From Sordariomycetes sp. S80-01Y (lineage: Eukaryota > Ascomycota > Sordariomycetes): a stretch of 64,000 bases of DNA. The DNA lies in assembly GCA_037042185.1 (NCBI GenBank), contig JAXQJY010000022.1:868001-932000 (forward strand). The letters are read 5' to 3'. Position numbers and translations under genes: made by a program. Below are positions 23,001 to 34,347 of the stretch, piece after piece. The number at the start of each line of letters is the position of its first letter. The stretch's first letter is position 1. A model generated the notes under the pieces. That model had not been told where the DNA came from, ran no database searches, and saw only the letters and a list, made by a program, of their open reading frames with translations.

Positions 23001-24900
23001 CAGAAGGATGATGTGGCTATGCGCTTGGGTATCAAAGTGACAAGCTTGTTTCGACGGGGCGCTTGTCTGGGGCCTGAGGGGGTGTGGCAGCCAGCGCGGG
23101 CGGCGTGTTTGAGGACCGACTTCGTACCAGTATCCCCGTTTGCTGGGACAACCCGGACCCTTCGGGGCAGACTAGGGGCAATGTTCCGCCGCCCGGGGGG
23201 GCCAGGGCCGGATAGGTGGGTCCCTGCTCTGGTCGATTCGGGGTATACAGGGCGAGGATGCAGCGCAGACGCGATTTAGCGAGAACGCGTCTTGGCTTGG
23301 ATACGAAACTTGGCCCTTGGAAACCGAGGATGGCTGTGGAGGATGCGCCCATGTGGACGCGCATGGACGATCCACTCGCAACGGTTCCGCTGTGCCGGGG
23401 GTTTGGCATGTTTCAAAGGCGCAGACGAGGGGGACCGGGTGATCCACGCGACGGGACCGAGGGCGCGGGCTGGCGGCATAATCGTACGTACTCGTACCAT
23501 GATGGAAGAAGCAGGAAGATTGAAGGGGCTGTGTTCATGAACAGGGCGAACGAGGGCGCCTGGAGGATCTATGAGAAGACTAAGATCCTTGGTGTTGCAA
23601 GGCAAATCAATGCATGATCAGAGACTTCGGGTGATGTATCCGGGACCGCCAACTTAGGGAGTGTATGCCGCACGAATGCTTCGCGTTGGCGGATAGGGAG
23701 ATGCACCCCGAGGCCGTACTTGTCGACCCAGGCATTACGCTGGAGCGGCTATCTTAGTAGCCCCGTGAGGATCCCTTAGCGAGTTCCAGATACAATAACT
23801 GCCCGCGATTCATACACACCCTTCAACATATCTGTGCCAGGAGGTACAGCGCCGGTACCATTCGTCTGTCATCTACCCTCGAAGACAGCGGACAGAGCGG
23901 GGCTTGCGTACATGTCTATGGCCCATCCAACCCCGTTTGTCTCCCAGAGCCACAAGGCAAAGTGCCCATTGCAGTGCGGCGGGCCAGTCAATCTTGAGTC
24001 AAAAGCAGAACACTGCCTGCTCGTGGAACGTCGGAGCCGGCACAGACGAACACCCTTCCACGGTAGTTGCTGGATCGAATCAATTTCGACGATGACCAAT
24101 GTGCTGGATCTGCCCGCACTGCAGACTCGTCATGTCACCGCCGATCCGATATGAGTGGTGCCAGGCGACGAGTGGTGACAGTAGGACGCACTGGCAAATT
24201 ACGAAGACGTTGTGACTGTTGACTGCAGGATAAGGGCATGAAGACAGCTGCTGATTCACGGTCAGCCAAGCCCAGGCAAGATGACCCGATGTTACTCACC
24301 TCAGTTGCACATACAATCCAAACCAGCATGGCTGTCGGCATGTACAACGACGGAGGACGTATTGGACGCTGCATCTAACTGCCGGAGCTGCGAGTGTCGC
24401 TCCGATGAGGCAGATCCTGTACGAAGCGGTTGGCCGAGACGGGTTGCTGCGTCATGCAGGCGGCGATAAGGCAAGGCGACGGGAGCGCTTGGGACTGGGC
24501 CGCTCTTTGTTGAGGCTCTTGGGGAGGGCACGCAGGGCATGGTATTCCATTGCGGTGTGCGGGACACTCTCGGCTCCCATCTCGCATCCGTTCCAGTTTG
24601 ACGGCAGGATGAGCAGCGCTGTGTCCAGCAGTCGAGAAGGAGAGCTCATGGAGTCAAGCGTGAGGTGGCATAGCTTTAGTGCTGAGGCGTTAGTGTTGGG
24701 CCGTGATATGTCTGGTACTTTGGGTGTTCATGATTCTTGAATATGACGGGGCTTATCTACATCAAGTTGTACGCTCTCGGTATTTTAGCTCTTGTAGATC
24801 TTGATGACGATAAACTGAGCTCTCTTGGGCGTGATTAGGGTCGTTGACCTTGGAGGAGTGCTATTGCAGTGAGAGCATGCCTGGAAACATGGGAAGGCTC
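14034..24900. other. 10.9-kb interval without a supportable gene
   Basis: Upstream of phospholipase C comes its presumed promoter and leader (to about 15.1 kb). From there to the Tfc1/Sfc1 stop codon, the open frames on both strands are short (at most about 150 codons between 15.1 and 24.9 kb), overlap on several frames, and show no motif, signal peptide plus cysteine pattern, or splice-joinable homology that I recognise. Base composition looks like the rest of the window rather than the AT-rich profile of RIP-mutated repeats. I saw no long tandem repeat, terminal repeat or transposase/reverse transcriptase motif. Two AGGTACCT palindromes lie at 15125-15132 and 15723-15730. It could hold long non-coding transcripts, lineage-specific small genes, or an old degraded insertion. 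Confidence 0.55.
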
Positions 24901-26749
24901 TCAGAAATCGGGGTATTCGTAGGCCCTTCCTTCATGCTCGTCCTCGTCTTCTTCGTTCGCGCTACCCTCGTCAGAGCCTTCAAGCTCATCCAAGATCGTT
25001 TCCTCAGTTGCGGGGACTTCGGAGTCAACAGCCTGGCTTTGGCCACGGCTTGTATGCCTCACCCGATCACTGTAGGTGGGTTTTGTCGACCACTTGTTCC
25101 TGCCGCGCGCCGGGCCGCGTAGCTCTGTCTGCTCGGCGAGTGTTAGACCTAGGTTGGGGAGATGGAGGGCCATCGTGCCCTGGCCATTGCGGTTGGGTGT
25201 CCGGTCGCCCATCTGCAGCGTCATAGCGAAGTCTGCATCCTCGAGGTGTCGCCCGAATCGGATGGCGATCAACTTGGTCTTCATGATGGCTTTGAGCTGT
25301 GCCCATGTTCCTCCGTGATACCACCCGCTGTTGGGGTCTCGCTCCGGGCGAACGCTAGCGTTGTCGATGAGGTTCTTCAGTAGGGGGTCTACAATGTCGC
25401 AAAGCTGCCAGACCTTGCCGTCGAGGTGATAGGTTTCGCCATCAAAGAGGTGGCTCTTGGACCAGTCTGGCTCAAAGTCACTGCTGGGGTCGTCTCGTGT
25501 ACCGTGGATGGAATACCAGATCTTGTAGTCGGCAGTCGCCCCAGTCTGCCAGCTCTCCGGCTGCAGCTTGAACATGACTGTCTGATAGATCCTGTACTGA
25601 GGGTCGTTCCGAGGATCAAATCCGTAAGGCATGACACTGTCCCTCCAAGGCCCACCTTTGAATTGGTAGGCTGCATAGTTGAGATAATTCTTGAGCTCGT
25701 TTTCGCTCCGGATTTGGTTTCCTTGTCTCAGGTGGTTCATCAGCGCCCGCCTCGTCCATATCGGGCGGTCCGCAAAGGCTGCCTCAAGGTCGGCCAACAC
25801 CTCGACGGTCCTCGCGTCGGTCATATCAGGGGCATGCTGAGGCGCCATGGGTGTTGGGTCGTCTGCAGCTATAAAGTGGCCGACATGTTTAACAGCGGTG
25901 GCATTGAAGGTCTGGCCATCCTCGTCATGACGCACGTAAGGGTTCTGTTGATAGAAGTAGTTGAAGGGGAGGCCCTGGTGAGTGAAAACGGGTGGTGGAA
26001 GAACGTCAACGCCTGGCCCCTTGTCAAAGCCTGGCTTGAACTTGAAATCCTTCATCTTCTCGACTACAAGATGTCAGCTCACGTTGGCCCATTGTGGAAA
26101 CACCAACTTACTGTCACCAGGTAAGACCTTGTCGACGTAGCTGTTGGCAAATTCGGACTTATCCGCGAGGTTCCAGTAGAAATCTGCCAGGCTTCTGAAA
26201 CGATGCGTATGCTTGACAATGCCCACAGAGTCGATCCTATAGGTGTCTTTGTTGTCGGCCAACTGCCTCCTCAACAGTCTTGGGTCATCCTGGCGAGCGC
26301 AAGAGGAGACCTTGGTGCCCTGGTCTACGACGTCTGCGACCTCTATGTCCCCCTGCCATGGCCCTGTCGAGCCTCTCTTCCGCTTCCGCCCAGTACGTTT
26401 GGGCACTGTCACCTTCAAGAGGACATTGTGTGTCTTTGCATTGTGGGAGAAAAGTGGTCGGCAGAAGGGGCTCTCGGGATTTAAATATAACGGAATAGAG
26501 TGCCTTTGGGGGTCAAGTGTCTGAGGCACGTCAGCTACGGTAGAAGGTGAGACACAGGCAGCAACGGCTCACATGACTGAGATCCGGGACGCGACCAAAA
26601 GCCTTGACGGCACGGTCGATGTTGTTAATGATGGCCGGGACCTCGACAGCGCTTAGTTCTCTCGACGGTATGGGATAGCGAGGCGCACCCTCAGCTTCTT
26701 CGAAGGCGGGGGTGTCGTCATCGAAAGTTTCGTTGTCGATGATGTCCAT
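24901..26749 (-). CDS. tfc1: TFIIIC subunit 5 (tau95 / Tfc1 / Sfc1), 582 aa, 3 exons
   Basis: Exons on the minus strand are 26749-26573, 26520-26112 and 26063-24901; introns of 51 and 48 nt restore one frame. The protein is a subunit of RNA polymerase III factor TFIIIC, which recognises the A box of tRNA genes. Recognisable blocks are RELSAVEVPAIINNIDRAVK near residue 30, then FCRPLFSHNAKTHNVLLKVT and VPKRTGRKRKRGS, then a run ending KHTHRFRSLADFYWN and YVDKVLPGD. The C-terminal exon has the winged-helix-like part (IWTRRALMNHLRQ) and ends in an acidic tail rich in Glu and Asp. The ATG at 26749 gives MDIIDNETFDDD; the GTG frame extends further upstream without an ATG. It follows a 10.9-kb gene-free stretch on its 3' side. 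Confidence 0.92.
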
Positions 26750-28421
26750 CGCGGGAAATTCAACTTGGGTGCCCACCCGGCTCTAAGGACTACGTGTTTT
26801 CCAAAGTTGAGAGACATGTGAGGTGCCGAGAGCTCTACAGTGAAGTGAGGTGAGGTCAGAAGAGAGCCTGAGGCAGGCACTGTGCGTGTGTGGTGGATAG
26901 ATAACGATAAACACAGTGCTGTCTCTCGATGAGACTGTACGCGTCGAAAGTCCGATACTATTATGTCTTAGATATTCATCAGCTTCCACTGACTGACTAT
27001 GTGTGGTAACGGACGACCCTATTCGTTACCTCTGAGAGAGATTTTGCTACATCCAAGGTGATTCCATTCCTAGTTGGTGTTTATTTCGTCAATGACCGGA
27101 GGGGAGCTGTTGAAAAGGCAAAGCCCCTGCTCAGCGCAGTTATACAGGGTCACCAACACAGAGAGTACCTGAGCCAGACATACGAGCAAGGCTGTCGAGG
27201 ACGTTAATCAATCTTCTAGCTGCAGAAACGAAGAAATTGGTGGAAAGTGTGACATCGACATAGTGCCACAGGGTAGGCTTCGCTAGACCAACTCGGACCC
27301 GGGATACGGCAATGGGGAGCTTCAACAGTGCATACCAGTGGATTACTGTGGCAGATGCAGCCCCTGACCGGGACCTGGTGCAGGTCAATCAGGGCAGTGC
27401 GCGATGAAGACACATGAAGAATCGTCTGTAGGTAAAATCACATTGTCATTATGAGCCTTCCTGCTTGATTTTCGCCCAAACCATCCCAGAGGCCCTCTTC
27501 CCACTGACGGCATCAGCATGTCGTCAGGGGCCACACACGGTGTTTAGAACAGTGCAAGTAATACTAGCAACATCAGCCACTGATATCACGCCCAGTCTGC
27601 TTGGAGTCTGCGGTACCGGACTAACACGCTAGCAGATCTCATGCTGTCCAGTTAAGGTGCATTCGCTGAGGAACGCGTTCTCGACCACCACTCATAAGAT
27701 CTGCAGTCCATTAAAGGCACTCGAAATTTGGTATCTTCCACTCTTCAAAGTCACGACGTCTGATTCTCACTTTGAGAGGCTTCCAGGACGCGTCGCAAGC
27801 CGACCGGCACGTGGTAGCCGCGCCGGCACCTCTGTCACTGCTCCCCGCAACGTGTAGGTGGACGAATTGTAGCGGGTGCTGATAGCGCGGTACATGGGGT
27901 CATCGCCCCCGACTGAAACCACCAGACAGTCCACCCTGGAACCTCTCCGCCTCCACTGCCAGTCGTCGCTCCAGCATCACCTCGACGAGCAATCGCAACG
28001 CCTGACTTCAATCCGACCGTGATTCGAGGCTGGCGATCTACAATCCACCCTCGTTGCGCGTCCACTGCTAGTGGTGATCATCCCCAACTGCAGCACCGGC
28101 ACAGCGATCAGGTACCCCCTCAACCTGGCGACGCTGCACCGCTACGCCGTCGCCCCGTCAGGCTGCCCAGCTGCTGCACCTCAGGCTGGCACCGCCCTCC
28201 TACGACCTCAATCCTTCCCGACTCTCTTCTGACCACGCCTTCGTGACTCCTTCCGACCATCGCACCAAGGCCTCGGGCCTCGCGCTCGCAATCCTCCTAC
28301 ATCCTCTCCTCTCAACGGGTCTCTTCCTCTGCCCCACCGAGGCCGCTCGTCGTGACACGCCCGAGCGCCCCCGCCGCGAGGCAAGACGGTCTGCCCTGAG
28401 GACATGCTCGAATCGTCCAAG
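26750..28421. other. divergent promoter region of the Tfc1/Sfc1 and PP2A B56 genes
   Basis: About 1.7 kb between divergent starts. The right-hand 500 bases are C-rich and pyrimidine-rich with several short upstream ATGs, consistent with a long leader for the PP2A gene. No further gene recognised. Confidence 0.45.
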
Positions 28422-30564
28422 ATGAAGCGATTCAGTCAAAGAGTGGTAGGCATCTCCAGACTCAGCCCGTCTGCGCAGGTTCAATGCTAATTGTACAGCT
28501 GTCGCGCGGCAAGGACCCTGGCAAAGGCTCCAAGAAGAAGGACCCCAAAGACGGCACCGCATCCCCTTCCTCTCGCGATTCCAACCAGTCTCCCAACCTC
28601 ACCCCATCCTCGTCCACGTCGACCCTCAACGATACTCGCAACAAGAACCCGCAGACGGGAGCATCGGCTGGCGGTGAACACGCCGCTGGTCAGCCCTCGA
28701 ACCTTTCCAACGTAGTTCAACAGTCCCCGGATCGCTTTCCATCTGGAGGCGCCGACAGTCCCAATGGTGGCAATGGAAACTCGAGGTTACCACCCTCAGT
28801 GGTGATCAGCGGGACGCCAGCTGTAGGTTCTTCGAATATCCCACCCTAGCCAAGCTAACAATGCGTTCAGCATGTACCTCCTCCCGGAGCCGCCGAGACG
28901 ATGCCTCACGATCTAGCGCCTCCTAAGGCTGGTCAGAAGACTCTGCTTCTGCACCGCGGCATGGAAAACAGTGATTACTTACCCGAAGGCTTGAGAACGC
29001 CGAAACGACAGCATTCGTCTCGCTTCGACATCTCGGCGCATCGCGAGCTCGAAAAGCTGCCAGGCTTCCATGAGGTCCCCCCTAATCGGCGACAGGAGCT
29101 GTTCATGCAGAAAATCGACCAGTGCAATGTCATTTTCGACTTTAACGACGCGAGCGGTGACATGAAGTCCAAGGAGATCAAGCGCTTGGCCCTGCACGAA
29201 TTGTTGGATTACGTCGCCAATAACAGGCAGGTTATCACCGAGCCAATGTACCCACGGGTGGTCGACATGTTCGCCAAGAACCTCTTCCGACCCATTCCCC
29301 CGCCCATCAACCCTCAAGGCGAAGCCTTCGACCCCGAGGAGGACGAGCCTGTGCTGGAGGTCGCGTGGCCGCACATTCAGGTCGTGTATGAGTTCTTCCT
29401 TCGCTTCATCGAAAGTCAGGACTTCAACACCAACATTGCAAAGGCCTATATCGACCACAGCTTCGTGCTGCAGCTGTTGGAGCTCTTCGACTCAGAGGAT
29501 CCGCGGGAACGGGACTTCTTGAAAACGACTCTCCACAGGATCTACGGAAAGTTCCTGAATTTGCGCTCTTTCATCCGTCGCTCCATCAACAACGTATTCT
29601 TCCAGTTCACCTACGAGACGGAGCGCTTCAATGGCATTGCCGAACTGCTCGAGATCCTCGGCTCCATCATCAACGGGTTCGCTCTGCCGCTCAAGGAGGA
29701 ACACAAGATATTCCTTACTCGCGTCTTGCTACCCTTACATAAACCCAAGAGCTTGAGCATGTACCATCCTCAGCTTGCTTATTGTATCGTGCAGTTCCTG
29801 GAGAAGGATGCTTCTCTGACAGAGGATGTAAGTTTACCTGATGTTTCTCGCAGACTTATCGACTAACCCCATCAGGTCGTTCTTGGTCTCCTGCGCTACT
29901 GGCCCAAGGTCAACAGCACGAAGGAGGTCATGTTCCTCAACGAGGTTGAAGATATCTTCGAGGTGATGGACCCGGCCGAATTCGCCAAGGTTCAGGAGCC
30001 TCTCTTCCACCAGCTTGCCAAATCAGTTGCTAGCCCACACTTCCAAGTCGCGGAGCGCGCGTTGTACTTCTGGAACAACGAATACTTCTGCAACCTTGTC
30101 AGCGACAATGTGGAAATTATCCTCCCCATCATGTTTGCGCCTCTGTACGAAAACTCGAAGGGACACTGGAACAGGTATGGTGCATGAACTTACCAGCTAG
30201 CACAAATGCTAATATTTGCAGGACCATCCACGGCATGGTCTACAACGCCATGAAGCTTTTCATGGAGATCAACCCCCAGCTCTTCGATGATTGCTCTCAC
30301 GACTACACCGAGCAGCAGAACGGCGCCGCCGCCCGCGAAGCCATGCGCGAGCGCAAGTGGGCGGCTCTGGCCGAGAAGGCAGAGCAGCAGCGCACAGCAA
30401 ATGGCATCGCCAACCCTGGGCGTGCCCAGGGCGGCAACCTTCCGCCACTCGACGAAGTTGACCCCGTCACCGAAGACAACCAGAAGCGCCTCGACTCACT
30501 GAAGCTGGATGCCACAGGCCGCAGGCCGACACACGAACGCCAGGGCTCATCAGGGAGCAGGTGA
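28422..30564 (+). CDS. PP2A regulatory subunit B56 (B' family, Rts1/Par1-like), 648 aa, 5 exons
   Basis: Exons are 28422-28445, 28499-28822, 28871-29827, 29876-30174 and 30222-30564; the four introns are 47-53 nt and all junctions keep frame. The B56 subunit steers protein phosphatase 2A to substrates in stress response, septation and chromosome segregation. The first about 145 residues are Ser/Pro-rich and low complexity. The helical-repeat B56 domain follows, with blocks such as [60 protein letters not shown] and [20 protein letters not shown]. The tail is charged and variable. An in-frame ATG at 28404 would add MLESSK; the ATG at 28422 (MKRFSQRV) was chosen because fungal relatives start close to that basic stretch. 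No expected block appears to be missing. Confidence 0.93.
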
Positions 30565-31044
30565 AGGCGCGGCCATGTGGGCGTCAATGCTGAGTAGACG
30601 TTGGGCGGGTGGTCATCCGCGACAGCCAAAAGCAGAGAGACGAGGAATGTAGGGATCAGTTCAGGCGTTGTGCGGCTGCTGCTTTGTTCGCATGTCGGTA
30701 TTTCTAATGTCGTGTCTCGATCGACTGGGACAAACGTGGTGGAAGCAAGGCACATCCGAGGACGAGCTCGGCGCCATGGCTTCGCCTGGTCGGTGGCATC
30801 GACAATGCGCGTTTTCTCGTGCGAAGTTTTATATTATGGATTCAATAGAGGCGTGGTCAATTGATGAGCTTTGACCAATGCACCGGCTGCAGGAGCGTCC
30901 CTCGGGTCACTGAAGTAGATGAAATACAAGTATACCTACTCTACAACAGTTCCGTAAAACTCACAATTTCCATCCTTGCCTAGTCTGTAAGGGAACCAAT
31001 TTACACATCTATTTGTACATGGCTACATGACTTCAGTCTCAGGC
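30565..31044. other. convergent 3' region of the PP2A B56 and CHERP-like genes
   Basis: About 480 bases holding two facing 3' ends. An AT-richer patch at about 30900-31020 is the likely site of both polyadenylation signals. Nothing else seen. Confidence 0.5.
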
Positions 31045-32730
31045 TCAATGCCAGCCTCTTCCCCGGCCTCCTCTGTAACCATGGCGGCCTCTCCCGCGGT
31101 TGTGTCCCGTCCACTGCCCACCTCTCCCCCGGTGGTCTCCGGTCTGCTCATTATCATAGCTTTGGACGCCTCCATACTGCTGCTGTTGGTGCTGAAGAGG
31201 CGGGGGCGGGGGCGGAGGAGGCGGAGAAGATCCTGGCGGACCCCAGCCTCCAGCCCATTGCCCTCCTAATGGCATTGGAGGTATGTTGGGCATACCCGAT
31301 GACGGATGGGGAGGAGGAGGAGGAGGAGGAGGAGGGGGCGGCGGTGGCCAGGCACCTTGGTATCCTGCGGGTGGGGGAGGCGGAGGAGGGAAGTTGCCTT
31401 GGCTGAAAGGGAAGGGGGGCTGGTGCTGGGGCGGTTGTCGAGTCAGCGGAGGTTGGTCGACCTGGGGAGGAGAGTGCCTTCTGGGACCGGATTGTGAGGG
31501 GGATCGACTAGAGCCTCGTCGACGGTATGAATGTCGGCTGCGAGAACGACTGCGATCACCAGGACGCGGGCTGTAGCTTTGTGATCTCCTCCGACGTCGC
31601 GGGCTCCTGGAAGAGGAATATGATCGTCGACGCTTGAAGCCCGGGGGATCGGATGGACTTCTAGAAGGGCCCCTAGAGTAGTCGCTCGACCTCGAGCGCG
31701 ACCTTCCTCTGCCCTGGCCCTTCTTTGCCTTCATCTTCCTCTCCTTCATCTTCTCGCAAAACGCCCTCGACCAGCCATAGTAGGTTTCTCCGTCGATCAC
31801 CTCCCCCGTGACCTCGTCTATTGTGACTCTTTCGCCGAGCATGTTGACGTCAGTTTTTGCCTCTGCAATGTTTCCTGACCTCTTCTGGAAGATACCGTCC
31901 ACGTCTGTCAAAAGCTGTGACACGGCCTCGACGAGGCTGCGGCCTGCAGGGCCGGGCGCAAGCTGAACCGGCTTGATGAGTGAAGGAATCATCGGCTTGG
32001 TGGAGTTGGGCGTGATGTGTGGAAGCCATGTACCAGCTGGCAGATCGTACCATGGGGTTGACAGGTCGCCATGGTAGGAGGGGAGGACGTAGGGGACATC
32101 CTTGGCGCTTGTCGTCGACGGCTGCGATTCTGTTGGAGTGTCGATGGTGGCGCCGGTGAGAGCTGCACGTAGCTTCACCATGAGCGCATCAGAGAAAAAG
32201 CGCTTGTCCTGCCACAAAGCAAGCAGATCTTCTAACTTCCGCTTGTGCTTGGGGCAGTTGTCGAACTCGGCAGCGCACGCAACCAGAGCCGGCGCATGCT
32301 CGCCCAGCGCATCGGCGAACCCGTCATCCCGTAACTTGACGACAACGTGATGAAGAACATCGCTCACAATGTACAGCGCATGGAGCCTCCTCCTTCTCAA
32401 GCTTGGCTTGGTCCTGCCCTCACCCTGTTCCAAGCTTCTGCTCCACGCGACTAGAAACTTGCCGAGAGCGGCGGTCCTGCCTCGCGAGGGCGCGATGTGT
32501 TCGATGATCCAGGCCTTGCATTTCTGTGGAGGACTCCAAGTTTAGTGCCAACTGCTCGTGGGTAGCATTTCGGTGTCAAAAACCTGGACGTTGAGCCGCG
32601 AGCACTGCGTGACGGTCGAGTGTAGGAGCGGGAAGAGGGCGTCGACGGTGGCGCGCGGTACGGAGATGGGGTCGGCGCGGAAGAGTGAGGCGGCCAGGGC
32701 GGCTTTGGCAATGGTAAGGGACTGAGCCAT
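31045..32730 (-). CDS. CHERP-like CID / RS-domain splicing-associated protein, 541 aa, 2 exons
   Basis: Exons are 32730-32584 and 32523-31045, with a 60-nt intron. The N-terminal about 130 residues form a CID-type helical domain (CSRLNVQKCKAWIIEHIAPS across the splice junction, then HALYIVSDVLHHVVVKLRDD), the fold that binds the RNA polymerase II C-terminal tail. A WYDLPAG motif and a GWSRAFCEKMKERKMKAKKG stretch follow, both reminiscent of animal CHERP, a U2 snRNP-associated splicing factor. Next come a clear Arg/Ser domain, a proline-rich region with one run of about a dozen Pro encoded by a GGA-type repeat (plus strand 31310-31335), and an RGG-like C terminus (GGRGRGWH). The SURP and G-patch modules of animal CHERP are not seen. 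Nuclear RNA processing is the likely role; the precise orthology is inference. Confidence 0.8.
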
Positions 32731-33064
32731 GGCGGCTGACTTTGCCTCTCAAGAGGACGATGGTGTGGTACAGCAGAGGTGACAATACGAGACGTGGGAT
32801 CCGGAGGTTGAGGTCGCCGCGCCGGCTAAGCTTCGGCGGCACCATATCAACTACTACTACTAGCAGCACTACTCTCGGTGATGTATGAGTCTGGGAACCA
32901 CAGGGGGGACGGCAGGTGAGTTAGTAGGAGCATTTACACGAGACCAGAAGTTGGTATGATTCTTCCGAATAATGATCGCTTTTGTTCTAAATGCCACATC
33001 CATGTTCATATCGTGTATCGTACAGTCCACTCGCCATGTCAGCACCACAGGCGCCCCGATGGCT
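32731..33064. other. short intergenic region between two minus-strand genes
   Basis: 334 bases holding the 3' end of the small membrane protein gene and the promoter of the CHERP-like gene. A short run of repeated TAC/TAG trinucleotides lies near 32850-32868. No other element seen. Confidence 0.45.
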
Positions 33065-33607
33065 TTAAGAAAACCGATCACCCTTCGGACTTCTATACGG
33101 CTTATGGCTCTCGTGTTTGCCCTTCTCGTTCACTCGTTGCTGCTCCGTTGTTGGCTCGTGCCTCGTGGGCGCAGGATCCCAGCTCGCCTCTTGACTCGGC
33201 GACGCAGCTGCGTCATCCCTCGCAGGACCACTGCCATTGCCCATTGTCGACGACGATAGGGGCTGATTCGGAACGTTTGAAGAGTACTCGAGCGACCTCA
33301 TCGCTTCCTTCTTCTGGCGCTGCTCCTCGAGCTTGGAGTGGCGACTGGCGTTGATTTCCTTTTTGGCAAAGACGTACGCGCCGACTCCGGCTAACTACTT
33401 GTCAGAAAAAGGTCCACGAGACGAACTTGGGTATCGAAGAGCTCACCGACGCAGACTGAGCCCCAGCCGAGCCTAAGTGCTGATGTTAGCGGCGCCGTGG
33501 AGGCTGACAGAGTGGGAGCTTCGGGACGAACCAGAAAGATTTGACCTAGGCCCTGTCAGCATTGAATCCTCGTCGCAATCGCGGATGGCGTGACTTACGG
33601 TATTCAT
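33065..33607 (-). CDS. small single-membrane-segment protein (DUF4748-like), 124 aa, 4 exons with micro-exons
   Basis: Minus-strand exons are 33607-33599 (9 nt), 33545-33532 (14 nt), 33472-33447 (26 nt) and 33390-33065. The introns (53, 59 and 56 nt) have GT donors and TAG acceptors, and the joined length is exactly 125 codons. The product begins MNTVKSFWLGWGSVCVAGVG and continues AYVFAKKEINASRHSKLEEQ. This is an aromatic-flanked membrane segment followed by a Lys/Glu/Arg-rich helix and a Ser/Pro-rich tail. That shape matches small fungal proteins grouped under DUF4748, which I recall as having a GWGxLxVAGGGAYxFAK core; their function is unknown, and a mitochondrial location is a guess from the short basic start. 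Only the last exon has an ATG-initiated frame of useful length, so simple ORF calling would miss the conserved part. Confidence 0.75.
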
Positions 33608-34347
33608 GTTGTCGTTGTAGGACTTGAAGGTAATAGCTTGTCAGGGCTTTGGGAAGCGACAATGTCAAGTGGGATGGGAATCATGCGATTTCAGCAAAAT
33701 GGAGCCGGACGGACTGGGGTGTCGAGCTGTCGCAGTGCAGGGTTCATTAGTAGTGCGTAAGCCAAGACCCGGCCGTTGCACGACATGCCGCGTAGTGCCC
33801 CAGCGTTGGGTACGGTGCGGATATTCGACAAGCTGCCTATGCACTGTGCAAAATGGCTCCTTTTGCGCTACGCACACCGTGTCAATGCTGAAGCACCGCA
33901 CTCGCCCATCATCCATTGGGTCGACTTCGCTTGAGACCCTTTTCCTCATCTTAACCTCACCAACCTAGCGAGTTCAACACACGACATTCTCTCTAAGTGG
34001 TTGTGGAAGTGAATCAACCTCTACAGCCAGCGACGACAACTGCCTCCTCCCCGACTCGATCGATCCGACGATTGCTGCCCATAATACCTACCGCCTCGGG
34101 CTCCTCAGTAGCTCCCCTCTCCCTCGTGTGACCCATCGCTCCGCCCCCTCCCCTTTTCTCGACCTCAACAATTTGCCCCGGGGGCGACTCGAACTGTTGC
34201 GAGAACCTTGGTCACCTGGATCAGAAAAGCAATTAAAGGAAGCTCAAGCGCTCATGATCCGTTGAACTGGCGTCGGTGTGATGGGGAACGTTGCCCTGAA
34301 CCCCGCCGTCCAAGCCACCCGCATCAGCTTGTTCGCAACCTCGTGCG
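33608..34347. other. divergent promoter region, small membrane protein and 5-phosphatase genes
   Basis: About 740 bases between divergent starts. The right part (about 33990-34200) is pyrimidine-rich, as expected for the leader of the 5-phosphatase gene. No separate gene recognised. Confidence 0.45.

Noticed and set aside
14034-24900. Degraded transposon or RIP-mutated repeat in the desert
   Set aside because: No terminal repeats, no polymerase or transposase motifs, and no AT-rich or TpA-rich bias visible.
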